Source: CAG-1031 sp964556785 (GTDB taxonomy: Bacteria > Bacteroidota > Bacteroidia > Bacteroidales > Muribaculaceae). Taken from it: a stretch of 18,395 bases of DNA. The translations under genes were made by a program, and so were the position numbers. The stretch lies in the NCBI GenBank assembly GCA_964556785.1, contig CAZKXM010000036.1, positions 1 to 18,395 on the forward strand, written 5' to 3'. The notes below the pieces were generated by a model. It was not told where the DNA came from, did not search any database, and saw only the letters and a list, made by a program, of their open reading frames with translations. Shown one piece after another: positions 1-6,741 of the stretch; position 1 is the stretch's first letter, and each line of letters opens with the position of its first letter.

Positions 1-1
1 C

Positions 2-931
2 AACTACGACTGGATGAAGCCCTTCTCATTCCTCGACTTTATCCGCGACGTAGGCAAGCACATCACCGTCAACTATATGATGGCCAAGGACTCGGTCAAG
101 AAGCGCCTCAGCGGCGAAAGCCAGCAGGGAATGTCGTTCACCGAATTCTCCTATCAGCTTGTGCAGGGCTACGACTTCCTCAACCTCTACCGCGAGAAGA
201 ACTGCCGCCTGCAGCTCGGAGGAAGCGACCAGTGGGGAAACATCACAACCGGCACCGAACTCATCCGCCGCTGTGAAGGCGGCGAGGCCTTCGCCCTCAC
301 CTGCCCGCTGATCACCAAGGCCGACGGAAAGAAGTTCGGCAAAACCGAAAACGGCAACGTTTGGCTCGATCCCGAACGCACTTCGCCCTACGCTTTCTAT
401 CAGTTCTGGCTCAACACATCCGACGACGACGCCGAAAAATATATCAAGATCTTCACCGAACTCACTCAGCAGGAGGTTGAAGCCCTTGTCGAGGAACAGA
501 AGAAAGATCCCGGCGCACGCCCGCTTCAGAAACGCCTTGCAAAAGAGATCACCACAATGGTGCACAGCGCCGCCGACTATGAGGCCGCCGTCGAGGCATC
601 GCAGATTCTCTTCTCCAACAAGGCTGCCGAGGCCCTTCGCCGAATCGACGAGAAGACCCTGCTCGACGTTATGGAAGGTGTGCCCCGCTTCGAGATCGAG
701 CGCAGCGACATCGAGAGCGGAATCAAGCTTGCCGACCTCCTCACCGACAAAGCAGCCGTGTTCCCCTCAAAAGGCGAGATGCGCAAAATGGTTCAGGGCG
801 GCGGCGTGAGCATCAACAAGGAGAAAATAGCCGATCCTTACGCACCCGCAACCACCGACATGCTCCTGCAAGACAAGTATATCCTCGTTCAGCGCGGCAA
901 AAAGAACTATTACCTCCTGATCGTGAAGTAA
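2..931 (+). CDS. tyrS: Tyrosine--tRNA ligase, 5'-truncated by window edge
   Basis: Tyrosyl-tRNA synthetase charges tRNA-Tyr with tyrosine in the cytoplasm. The window opens inside the gene: frame 2 is open from the first bases, so an upstream portion of about 110-120 residues, including the HIGH motif, is missing. What remains is diagnostic. The GSDQWGN segment of the class I catalytic domain lies at about 220-241, and the KMSKS-loop variant KFGKT at about 332-346, in the context ADGKKFGKTENGNVWLD. A C-terminal S4-like RNA-binding domain covers about the last 65 codons (about 730-928). The stop is TAA at 929-931. The gene stands alone on this side: a long inverted repeat follows it, then a toxin-antitoxin pair with its own promoter. 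The identification is near certain. Confidence 0.97.
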   Translation, partial: NYDWMKPFSFLDFIRDVGKHITVNYMMAKDSVKKRLSGESQQGMSFTEFSYQLVQGYDFLNLYREKNCRLQLGGSDQWGNITTGTELIRRCEGGEAFALTCPLITKADGKKFGKTENGNVWLDPERTSPYAFYQFWLNTSDDDAEKYIKIFTELTQQEVEALVEEQKKDPGARPLQKRLAKEITTMVHSAADYEAAVEASQILFSNKAAEALRRIDEKTLLDVMEGVPRFEIERSDIESGIKLADLLTDKAAVFPSKGEMRKMVQGGGVSINKEKIADPYAPATTDMLLQDKYILVQRGKKNYYLLIVK

Positions 932-965
932 TTCCTCTCCACCTGCCGACTATATTCATTCCCCT

Positions 966-1009
966 AAAGAATCCGAATTTTCACAAAATTGTGAAAATTC
1001 GGATTCTTT
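966..1009. repeat. Perfect 19-bp inverted repeat: tyrS terminator and/or higBA operator
   Basis: Bases 966-984 and 991-1009 are exact reverse complements, separated by a 6-nt AT loop (985-990). The right arm ends in a T run, so the RNA hairpin could end tyrS transcription 35 nt after its stop. The repeat also sits immediately upstream of the -7 box of the next gene, covering the -33 zone, where an autoregulatory antitoxin would bind. Both roles are possible. The base counts are seen directly; the roles are inferred. Confidence 0.75.
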
Positions 1010-1013
1010 TAAT

Positions 1014-1021
1014 TATCTTTG
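1014..1021 (+). promoter_or_regulatory. Bacteroidota -7 promoter element for higBA
   Basis: TATCTTTG matches the TAnnTTTG consensus exactly. Only 7 nt separate it from the toxin ATG at 1029, so the transcript would have almost no leader. The best -33 candidate is TTG at 989-991, with a 22-nt spacer, slightly long. That TTG lies inside the inverted repeat, so a protein bound there would block the promoter. Confidence 0.65.
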
Positions 1022-1028
1022 CGCTCAA

Positions 1029-1346
1029 ATGATCGTTACATTTGAAAAGGCATATCTGAAAGAACTTTTTGAGAAGGGACGTTGTTCCGAAAAGAAACAC
1101 CGTTTTCAGCCTCAGATTGTCAAAGTCTATCAAAGGAGGATTGAGCAACTACGGTCTGCTCCTGCTCCTCAAACTCTATATCAATTTTACGCACTGCATT
1201 TTGAGGCGTTGAAAGGAGATAAAGCAGGCTTGTTTTCTGTCCGTGTTAATGATCAATATCGGATTGAGTTCGGTATCGGTTACGACAACAACCAGCCTCA
1301 GTTGACGATATGCAATATTGTTGAACTATCAAACCATTATGATTAA
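1029..1346 (+). CDS. higB: HigB-like toxin, RelE/ParE superfamily mRNA interferase
   Basis: This is a 105-residue toxin of the HigB (plasmid maintenance killer) branch of the RelE/ParE fold. Members cleave mRNA on the translating ribosome. The family signature is visible in the C-terminal half: the LKGDKAGLFSVRVNDQYRIEF stretch (about residues 62-82, split here only by eye) and the closing NIVELSNHYD strand with a terminal His. Toxin-first gene order, followed directly by an XRE-type antitoxin, is the hallmark of higBA systems. The ATG at 1029 is the first in frame and sits 7 nt after a consensus -7 box. The coding sequence is more AT-rich than tyrS and pheS on either side, in keeping with a transferable module. 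Family assignment is strong; activity is unknown. Confidence 0.9.
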   Translation: MIVTFEKAYLKELFEKGRCSEKKHRFQPQIVKVYQRRIEQLRSAPAPQTLYQFYALHFEALKGDKAGLFSVRVNDQYRIEFGIGYDNNQPQLTICNIVELSNHYD

Positions 1347-1692
1347 GATGACTACACTACAAAATATCGACCCGACAATGATAGCCAACAATCTGATACC
1401 CTCAAGCCCCACTCATCCCGGTGAATTTCTTCGGGAGGAGATTGAGTGCCGGGGAATATCCCAGTCAAAACTCGCTCAGGAGATCGGTGTGAAAGTTTCG
1501 TTGCTTAATGAGCTGATTAACGGTAAGCGCGATTTCACAATTGAATATGCGCTGATGATTGAAGCCGCACTTGGTATTGATGCTGATTTCTGGATCAACC
1601 AGCAGTCGAGTTACAGCAAAGCCCGTGCAAAGCAAAACAGTACCTTCATGGCAAAACTCGCCGGCATCCGCCGTATCGCCGCCGCGCTCTAA
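1339..1692 (+). CDS. higA: HigA-like antitoxin, XRE-family HTH protein
   Basis: This is the antitoxin partner of the preceding toxin and probable autorepressor of the pair. It carries the HigA-type opening THPGEFLREEIECRGIS, then an XRE helix-turn-helix (QSKLAQEIGVKVSLLNELINGKR) and a C-terminal helical segment. Three starts are possible: TTG 1318, ATG 1339, which overlaps the toxin stop by 8 nt, and ATG 1348, one base past that stop. No ribosome binding site decides between them. I chose 1339 because of the coupling, but 1348 (MTTLQNID...) is equally credible. The protein is 117 residues from 1339. A 13-bp perfect hairpin at 1746-1776 follows as the likely transcript end. Confidence 0.9.
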   Translation: MIKMTTLQNIDPTMIANNLIPSSPTHPGEFLREEIECRGISQSKLAQEIGVKVSLLNELINGKRDFTIEYALMIEAALGIDADFWINQQSSYSKARAKQNSTFMAKLAGIRRIAAAL

Positions 1693-1745
1693 CATACTAA
1701 TCCTCCATACGCCGCCATTTGCGGCAAATTCATCCAATAGGGCAT

Positions 1746-1776
1746 AAATGATGAATTATTCACTAATTCATCATTT
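1746..1776 (+). terminator. Perfect 13-bp hairpin after higA
   Basis: Bases 1746-1758 and 1764-1776 are exact reverse complements with a 5-nt loop. There is no strong T run, so termination is probable rather than certain. It is the only sizeable structure between higA and the pheS promoter. A weaker GCCGC/GCGGC hairpin (1711-1725) precedes it. Confidence 0.5.
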
Positions 1777-1865
1777 GTATCTACATCAAAAAGAAAAAGC
1801 CTGAGGCAAGGGATGGCCGGAGAAAGCTTCTGTGAGAGCACTCGGCGGGTGTGCAGGATTTTTGG
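1777..1865. other. Unassigned stretch between higA and pheS promoter
   Basis: About 90 nt with no reading frame of note, lying between the higA hairpin and the pheS promoter. It is purine-rich at first and then GC-rich. It contains small complementary pieces (GCC/GGC at 1799-1807, GCCG/CGGC around 1823 and 1848) but no recognised riboswitch or RNA family. Confidence 0.3.
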
Positions 1866-1897
1866 TTTGGTTTATCGGGGAGCATTTATTAACTTTG
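1866..1897 (+). promoter_or_regulatory. Promoter of the pheS operon
   Basis: TTTG at 1866-1869, a 20-nt spacer, then TAACTTTG at 1890-1897 is a near-perfect Bacteroidota sigma-ABfr type promoter. The pheS ATG begins at 1902, only 4 nt after the -7 box. Transcription probably starts at or within a base or two of the start codon, giving a leaderless mRNA. Confidence 0.8.
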
Positions 1898-1901
1898 CAT
1901 T

Positions 1902-2927
1902 ATGTTACAACAGATTGAATCTCTAAAGGCCGAAATTGAAGGTCTGAAAGCCTCGTCGCCCGAAAAGGTTGAGGAACTCCGCATAAAGTATCTGAGCAAG
2001 AAAGGTGCCGTGTCGGCGCTTTTCAATGATTTCCGCAATGTTGCTGCCGATCAGAAACGCGCTATCGGTCAGGCACTCAACGATCTCAAGAATCTTGCCA
2101 CCGACAAGATCAACTCGCTGCGCGACGAGGCTGAGGCGGCCAAAGCCTCAGGCGATTCAGCCGCTCTCGACCTGACGCGCACCGCGGCTCCGATGCCTTT
2201 GGGCACCCGCCACCCGCTGAAGATTGTCGAGGGTCAGATCATCGATATTTTCTCGCGCCTGGGATTCTCTGTGGCAGAAGGGCCGGAGATTGAAGATGAC
2301 TGGCATGTGTTTTCAGCCCTCAACTTCGCGCCCGACCATCCTGCCCGCGACATGCAGGACACATTTTTTGTGCGCCGTCAGCCCGATGTGCTGCTCCGCA
2401 CCCACACCTCGTCGGTTCAGAGCCGCGTGATGGAGAAAACCCAGTCCCCCATCCGCATTATCTGCCCCGGCAGGGTTTACCGCAACGAAGCGATCTCGGC
2501 CCGCGCCCACTGCTTCTTCCATCAGGTGGAGGCGCTCTACGTCGACGAGCATGTTACATTCAGCGACCTGAAGCAGACGCTGCTCTACTTTGCGCGCGAG
2601 ATGTTCGGCCCCGAGACCAAGATACGCCTGCGCCCCAGCTACTTCCCCTTCACCGAGCCGTCGGCCGAAATGGACATCTCGTGCAACCTCTGCGGTGGCA
2701 AGGGATGCTCGTTCTGCAAGCACACCGGATGGGTGGAGATTCTCGGCTGCGGCATGGTCGATCCGGCTGTGCTCGACTCATGCGGCATCGACTCCAAGCG
2801 CTACACCGGATTCGCTTTAGGAATGGGCGTGGAGCGCATCACCAATCTCAAATATCAGGTCAAGGATCTGCGCATGTTCTCTGAAAACGACCGCCGTTTC
2901 CTTGAGGAATTTCAAAGCGCACGCTGA
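1902..2927 (+). CDS. pheS: Phenylalanine--tRNA ligase alpha subunit
   Basis: This is the catalytic alpha chain of heterotetrameric PheRS, which attaches Phe to tRNA-Phe; 341 residues is a normal length. An N-terminal coiled-coil arm (residues 1-90) contacts tRNA. Class II motif 2 is seen around RVYRNEAISARAHCFFHQVE (191-210) and motif 3 at GFALGMGVERITNLKYQ (303-319). A CxxC-x4-CxxC knuckle (Cys261, 264, 269, 272) sits before the HTGWVEILGCGMVDP segment, a form I associate with Bacteroidota PheS. The partner pheT is not in the window. The gene leads an operon, with crcB starting 5 nt after its stop. The start is fixed by the family-typical MLQQIESLKAEIEGL opening and the promoter 4 nt upstream. 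Confidence 0.97.
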   Translation: MLQQIESLKAEIEGLKASSPEKVEELRIKYLSKKGAVSALFNDFRNVAADQKRAIGQALNDLKNLATDKINSLRDEAEAAKASGDSAALDLTRTAAPMPLGTRHPLKIVEGQIIDIFSRLGFSVAEGPEIEDDWHVFSALNFAPDHPARDMQDTFFVRRQPDVLLRTHTSSVQSRVMEKTQSPIRIICPGRVYRNEAISARAHCFFHQVEALYVDEHVTFSDLKQTLLYFAREMFGPETKIRLRPSYFPFTEPSAEMDISCNLCGGKGCSFCKHTGWVEILGCGMVDPAVLDSCGIDSKRYTGFALGMGVERITNLKYQVKDLRMFSENDRRFLEEFQSAR

Positions 2928-2932
2928 TAGCC

Positions 2933-3325
2933 ATGGCCTCTCTCGCAGCTGAAATAGCTCTCGTAGGGCTCGGAGGTGCACTCGGTGCCATCTCGCGCTA
3001 CGGCGTGGAACACATGGGCATCTTTGACAACGATAAGTATTACTACACCGTTGCCATCAACATCACCGGATGTATAGTGATCGGCACCCTGTGGGCGCTG
3101 TTCCAGCACTTCGGCGTGGCCCGTATCTGGTATCTTTTCGCACTCACCGGCTTCCTCGGAGGCTACACCACCTATTCGGCATTCACCCTCGACGCCATCA
3201 CCCAATGGCAAGGCGGGCGCCCTGACATAACGCTGCTCTACATCGCCATCACCCTTGTTGGCGGATTGGGCGGGTGTGCGCTCGGCCTGCTCGGCACCGA
3301 GAAACTCCTCAAGATGCTCGGATGA
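2933..3325 (+). CDS. crcB: Fluoride efflux channel CrcB/Fluc
   Basis: This is a small inner-membrane channel that exports fluoride as a dual-topology dimer. The 130 residues contain four hydrophobic segments and the family motifs: GGALGAISRYG near the N-terminus, NITGCIVIGTLWA in helix 2, and GFLGGYTTYSAFTLD at the helix 3 break, which lines the pore. The ATG at 2933 is 5 nt after the pheS stop, and its own stop overlaps the start of nth by ATGA, so it should be co-translated with its neighbours. I see no fluoride riboswitch ahead of it, as expected for an internal operon gene. Length and motifs are complete. Confidence 0.93.
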   Translation: MASLAAEIALVGLGGALGAISRYGVEHMGIFDNDKYYYTVAINITGCIVIGTLWALFQHFGVARIWYLFALTGFLGGYTTYSAFTLDAITQWQGGRPDITLLYIAITLVGGLGGCALGLLGTEKLLKMLG

Positions 3326-3969
3326 CCATCAAGGAGCGATACAGCGCCGTGATTGAATGGTTTGAGCAGACCTCGCCCGAACCACGCACCGAGTTGCGCT
3401 ACGACAATCCTTTTCAGCTGCTTGTGGCGGTGATCCTGTCGGCACAGTGCACCGACAAGCGCGTAAACCTGATCACTCCCCCGCTTTTCGAGGCTTTCCC
3501 CACAGCGCAGGCAATGGCCGCCGCTACACCTGAGCAGGTGTTTGAGCTGATCAAATCGTGCTCCTACCCTAACAATAAGACGCGTTCGCTTTTAGGAATG
3601 GCCCGGAAGCTCACTGACGACTTTGGCGGCGAAGTGCCCTCCGATCTCGACTCGCTTCTGTCGCTGCCGGGAGTGGGCCGCAAGACGGCCAACGTAATCC
3701 TCTCCGTGGTGTTTGACAAAGCCGCGATGGCTGTCGACACCCATGTGTTCCGTGTGAGCGAACGCATCGGGCTCACCACAGGGTCGCGCAATCCCCGACA
3801 GACCGAGGAGACGCTCATGCGCTATATCCCCTCTGAGAAAGTGGCACGGGCACATCACTGGCTTATTCTCCACGGGCGCTATGTCTGCAAAGCTCGCCGG
3901 CCCGATTGCCTGAACTGCGGCCTGACAGCAGTGTGCCGCCACTATCAACGCTCATCAACCTCCAGATGA
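3322..3969 (+). CDS. nth: Endonuclease III, DNA glycosylase/AP lyase
   Basis: Base-excision repair enzyme that removes oxidised pyrimidines and cleaves the abasic site. Every key element is present in 215 residues: the helix-hairpin-helix LPGVGRKTAN with catalytic Lys121, the catalytic Asp139 in VDTHV, and a C-terminal 4Fe-4S loop with Cys189, 196, 199 and 205 in the exact C-x6-C-x2-C-x5-C spacing. An upstream in-frame start at 3274 is open, but ATG 3322 is preferred. It overlaps the crcB stop by 4 nt (ATGA) and gives the standard N-terminus. Its stop likewise overlaps the next start. Confidence 0.96.
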   Translation: MTIKERYSAVIEWFEQTSPEPRTELRYDNPFQLLVAVILSAQCTDKRVNLITPPLFEAFPTAQAMAAATPEQVFELIKSCSYPNNKTRSLLGMARKLTDDFGGEVPSDLDSLLSLPGVGRKTANVILSVVFDKAAMAVDTHVFRVSERIGLTTGSRNPRQTEETLMRYIPSEKVARAHHWLILHGRYVCKARRPDCLNCGLTAVCRHYQRSSTSR

Positions 3970-4400
3970 TCAGGATCGGAATTCGCCACTCGGTGGTGCA
4001 CCAGTATCTGCGCTACATCTGCGTCGGCGTGATCAACACCCTCGTCACCCTTCTGGTCATATTCCTGTGTAAAAGCATTCTGGGTATCAATCCATGGTGG
4101 TCAAACGCCATAGGCTATGTTGCCGGAGTGGTCAATTCGTTTATCTGGAACAAAAAATGGGTGTTCCGGTCAAAGCGTGGCAGCATGCCCGAGGCACTGA
4201 AATTCGTTGCCGGATTCCTGATTTGCTATGCCATTCAGTTCGGTACCACCCGTTTCATGGTAATCAACATGGGCATCGGGCAGCTTCTGTGGCCAGTCGG
4301 CCCGTTCACCATCAGCGGCTACGGTGTGGCCACGATTATTGGAATGGGAATCTACACGGTGGCAAATTTTGTGTTCAACAAGCTTGTGACATTCAAATAA
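3966..4400 (+). CDS. GtrA-like family membrane protein
   Basis: This is a 144-residue integral membrane protein with four hydrophobic helices (about residues 15-37, 45-65, 75-95 and 110-135). It has the GtrA layout: QYLRYICVGVINTLVT near the start, then NAIGYVAGVVNSFIWNKKWVF, and a C-terminal NFVFNKLVTFK echo of the same W/F-N-K-x-W/V-x-F motif. GtrA proteins are thought to help move lipid-linked sugars across the inner membrane for glycosylation of surface polymers. The ATG at 3966 overlaps the nth stop by 4 nt; an earlier TTG at 3906 would extend into nth and is less likely. Being next to a FemAB-like acyltransferase fits an envelope role, but the substrate is unknown. Confidence 0.88.
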   Translation: MIRIGIRHSVVHQYLRYICVGVINTLVTLLVIFLCKSILGINPWWSNAIGYVAGVVNSFIWNKKWVFRSKRGSMPEALKFVAGFLICYAIQFGTTRFMVINMGIGQLLWPVGPFTISGYGVATIIGMGIYTVANFVFNKLVTFK

Positions 4401-4409
4401 CTCATACCG

Positions 4410-5369
4410 ATGCCGAACCTGTCAGTGCGCCCCTACACTCCCGTCGACGCTCCCGTGTGGAACGCCTTTACGGCCGGGTCTAAAAACGCTACCTTCCTGC
4501 TCGACCGCCGCTACATGGACTATCACTCCGACCGGTTTACCGACGCATCGCTGATCATTGAGCGCAAAGGACAGTCGAAGCCCTGCATGCTTTTCGCAGC
4601 AAGCCGGCAGGGAGAAACCGTCACCGCCCACGGCGGCCTCACTTATGGCGGCCTGATCATGCCTTTCACCGGCGCCGACGGTGCTGATGTTGTTCACGCT
4701 ATGGAGCTGATCGCCGACCATTACCGCGCAACAGGAGCCTCAACTCTGATCTACAAAGCAATTCCATATATCTATCACCGCAATCCCTCCGACGAAGACC
4801 TCTACGCTCTGTTCCGCCTCGGCGCTGCGGCTGAAGGGTGCGGACTCTCCTCGGCCATTGATCTGCATAACCCCTGCCGTTTCAATGAAAACATGCGGCG
4901 CAATGTGCGCAAGGCCCGCACGGCATATTTATCGTTCTCCACTGGCGGCACTGAATCGCTTGCCGAATTTCACTCAATCCTAAGCAGGGTTCTGAGCGAA
5001 CGGCATAACACTCGCCCGGTCCACACTCTTGCCGAGCTGCAACTGCTTGCAGGCCGATTCCCTCAAAACATTATCCTCGCAGCGGCACATAACCCGGCCG
5101 GAAGGATGGTGGCGGGAACCCTCCTGTTTCTCACCGACAGGGTTGCCCATGCACAATACATAGCAGCCACCGACGAAGGTCGCGCAACAGGTGCACTGCC
5201 CGCCCTGTTCAGCTATGTGATTGAAAACTTGTGTGCCGGCCGGACCTACCTCGATTTCGGCATCAGCACCGAGCAAGGCGGAGCGATACTCAACGAGGGT
5301 CTGCTCCACCAGAAATATTCGATGGGCGGACGCGGTGTGGCCTACAACATTTTCCGGCTCAGTCTCTGA
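4410..5369 (+). CDS. GNAT/FemAB-like acyltransferase (Acetyltransf_6 type)
   Basis: This 319-residue protein has the double-GNAT layout of FemAB/BioF2-like transferases. An N-terminal half (about 1-150) is followed by a second GNAT lobe containing NENMRRNVRKARTAYLSF (about residues 158-175). The C-terminal signature includes YLDFGISTEQGGAILNEG and then LLHQKYSMGGRGVAYN. Members transfer amino acyl or acyl groups, some in cell-wall and others in lipid or exopolysaccharide modification. It starts 9 nt after the GtrA-like gene and ends the pheS operon. Its final 11 nt overlap the 3' end of the opposing YciO-like gene. Family is good; the actual acceptor and donor cannot be read from sequence. 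Confidence 0.82.
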   Translation: MPNLSVRPYTPVDAPVWNAFTAGSKNATFLLDRRYMDYHSDRFTDASLIIERKGQSKPCMLFAASRQGETVTAHGGLTYGGLIMPFTGADGADVVHAMELIADHYRATGASTLIYKAIPYIYHRNPSDEDLYALFRLGAAAEGCGLSSAIDLHNPCRFNENMRRNVRKARTAYLSFSTGGTESLAEFHSILSRVLSERHNTRPVHTLAELQLLAGRFPQNIILAAAHNPAGRMVAGTLLFLTDRVAHAQYIAATDEGRATGALPALFSYVIENLCAGRTYLDFGISTEQGGAILNEGLLHQKYSMGGRGVAYNIFRLSL

Positions 5370-5982
5370 AAGGCGACGCATCGCCGGCACCTTCACGCAG
5401 AATCTCGGGCGACGACGAATCTGTCAGGTCAACAACTGTCGACCCTTCAAGCGACCCGCTGCCACCGTCGATCATCAGATCGGCCTGTCCGCCGTAACGC
5501 AGGGCTATCGACTCGGGATCGCTCCCTTCTTCGGGATAGTCGGCATCCCACGTGATTGAGGTTGACAACACCGGATTGCCGAGCGTCTCGGCAAGGCGCC
5601 GCGCTATCGCATTGTCGGGCACGCGCACCCCAACCTCCTTTCGACCCTTGAACACTTTGGGCAGATGGGTCGAGGCCGGAAGCACAAATGTGTAAGGGCC
5701 CGGAATCAGGTCCTTGATAAGGCGGTAAGCCGCGTTGTCGATCTTGGCATACTCGCTTGCCTGCGACAGATCGCTGCATATAACCGACAGGCTCTCCTTG
5801 CGGGTGTCGATTCCCTTGATGTCACACACGCGCTTGATCGCGCTTCCGTTAAGCGCATCGCAACCAATGGCATAGAGGGTGTCGGTGGGGTAAACGATCA
5901 CACCCCCCTCACGCATCACAGCGGCGGCTTCGTCAATGAAACGCTCGTTAATGCTCGTCGGAAAAATTTTCAGGACTCTCAT
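5359..5982 (-). CDS. Sua5/YciO/YrdC family protein, YciO-like branch
   Basis: This is a 207-residue YrdC-fold protein. Sua5/TsaC members make threonylcarbamoyl-AMP for t6A in ANN-decoding tRNAs. The fold is clear: GGVIVYPTDTLYAIGCDA (26-43), GPYTFVLPA (95-103), VGVRVPDN (117-124), GNPVLSTSI (135-143) and STVVDLTD (181-188). The end, EILREGAGDASPF, matches the YciO style. The KxR-type motif is replaced by a K-x4-R arrangement (Lys56, Arg61) followed by ESLSVIC, as in YciO rather than TsaC. Automatic pipelines may name it L-threonylcarbamoyladenylate synthase, but its role in t6A is uncertain. Its ATG overlaps the stop of the B3/4 gene by 4 nt, so the two are translationally coupled. Confidence 0.87.
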   Translation of the reverse strand: MRVLKIFPTSINERFIDEAAAVMREGGVIVYPTDTLYAIGCDALNGSAIKRVCDIKGIDTRKESLSVICSDLSQASEYAKIDNAAYRLIKDLIPGPYTFVLPASTHLPKVFKGRKEVGVRVPDNAIARRLAETLGNPVLSTSITWDADYPEEGSDPESIALRYGGQADLMIDGGSGSLEGSTVVDLTDSSSPEILREGAGDASPFRD

Positions 5983-6644
5983 GGCAAAATCGTTTTAACT
6001 TCAATATTCTTTGCGTCGGCAAACCGGGTCAGTAACCCGGTTGTGAGATCAATCAGTTCGGCGTCGGGCATCTCCTGTCCGTAAATATTGACCGTCATCA
6101 GCAACCGGCGCGTGTCGGGGCTGAGTTTTGTGCGCTCGTTGTCGCTTGTGGGCGTACCGATACCGCCAACCGCATCCCTGAACACCGGCAACCCCTCTAT
6201 GTTGAGCTGACCGCGCCCTATAGCCTCGAAGTCCTCACCGGCACGGCCAACACCGAGTGTCAGGGTGTCGCCGGAAATCTTGTCGGCATCGAATCCGCCT
6301 ATCGAGTATCCTGATCTGACTGAAATCAGGTTAATCAGATCGATCAATGTCAGAGTGCGGTAAAGCTCCATCCCCTTGACCATGCGGCGACACAGGGCCT
6401 CGGCCGACGGCCGGTAACGGTTAGGCTCCTTGCCGAGAACCTTGTAGGCTGCCCGTGTGGCAGCTATGGCGGGGCGCTTGTTGATCTCCGGCATCTGCCA
6501 TGTTTGTCTCACCCGCTCCCCCTCCTGCTCGAGAAGGAGCCAGGCGTCGTGGCATGTCGGCCCGTTAGTGACATCAGCCATTATGGCAATCAGCCTGTAA
6601 CCGGGCGCGGCTTCCTTGAGTATAGGATCAAATAGAAATTCCAT
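5979..6644 (-). CDS. Free-standing B3/4 domain protein (PheRS-beta editing-like)
   Basis: This 221-residue protein is essentially a single B3/4 domain, the fold that in the PheRS beta subunit hydrolyses Tyr-tRNA-Phe. The recognisable block is RPSAEALCRRMVKG (78-91), then LIDLINLISVRSGYSIGGFD (100-119, ending ADKI), then GRAGEDFEAIG and a GGIGTPTSDNERT turn (160-172). Stand-alone relatives are suspected trans-editing or nucleic-acid-binding proteins. It is the first gene of a two-gene unit with the YciO-like gene (ATGA overlap). Its start codon lies 18 nt downstream of the T tract of an intrinsic terminator and 7 nt after a -7-like box with one mismatch (6652-6659), so expression may be controlled in the leader. 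Exact function unknown. Confidence 0.85.
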   Translation of the reverse strand: MEFLFDPILKEAAPGYRLIAIMADVTNGPTCHDAWLLLEQEGERVRQTWQMPEINKRPAIAATRAAYKVLGKEPNRYRPSAEALCRRMVKGMELYRTLTLIDLINLISVRSGYSIGGFDADKISGDTLTLGVGRAGEDFEAIGRGQLNIEGLPVFRDAVGGIGTPTSDNERTKLSPDTRRLLMTVNIYGQEMPDAELIDLTTGLLTRFADAKNIEVKTILP

Positions 6645-6661
6645 TCTGTTTCAAAGTTTAC

Positions 6662-6693
6662 AAAAAAGAGACGCGTTGTTTCACAACAACGCG
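6662..6693 (-). terminator. Intrinsic terminator just before the B3/4 gene
   Basis: Read on the minus strand, a perfect 9-bp GC-rich stem (6685-6693 with 6672-6680, loop 6681-6684) is followed within 4 nt by six T (6667-6662). This is a standard Rho-independent terminator. It ends 17 nt before the B3/4 ATG, so it either ends a short RNA or acts as an attenuator of the B3/4-yciO transcript. Confidence 0.75.
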
Positions 6694-6736
6694 GCCCAGA
6701 TAAACCTTTATCTTAATCTAATACTATGAAAAACAC
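6664..6736 (-). ncRNA. Candidate short leader RNA or sRNA (about 75 nt)
   Basis: A transcript starting from the full-consensus promoter at 6742-6772 and ending at the terminator at 6662-6693 would be about 75 nt. It contains a second small hairpin at 6698-6713, a palindromic stem of 6-7 bp, and no convincing reading frame. An ATG at 6738-6740 begins a 10-codon frame but lies too near the -7 box. It may be an attenuated 5' leader of the B3/4-yciO genes or an independent small RNA. The ends are inferred from promoter and terminator positions only. Confidence 0.4.
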
Positions 6737-6741
6737 ACATG

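Noticed and set aside
2933..2945. Fluoride riboswitch ahead of crcB
   Set aside because: There are only 5 nt between pheS and crcB; no room for an aptamer.
6738..6740. ATG opening a 10-codon leader peptide before the B3/4 gene
   Set aside because: It lies one base after the -7 box, probably upstream of the transcription start, and shows no run of a regulatory amino acid.
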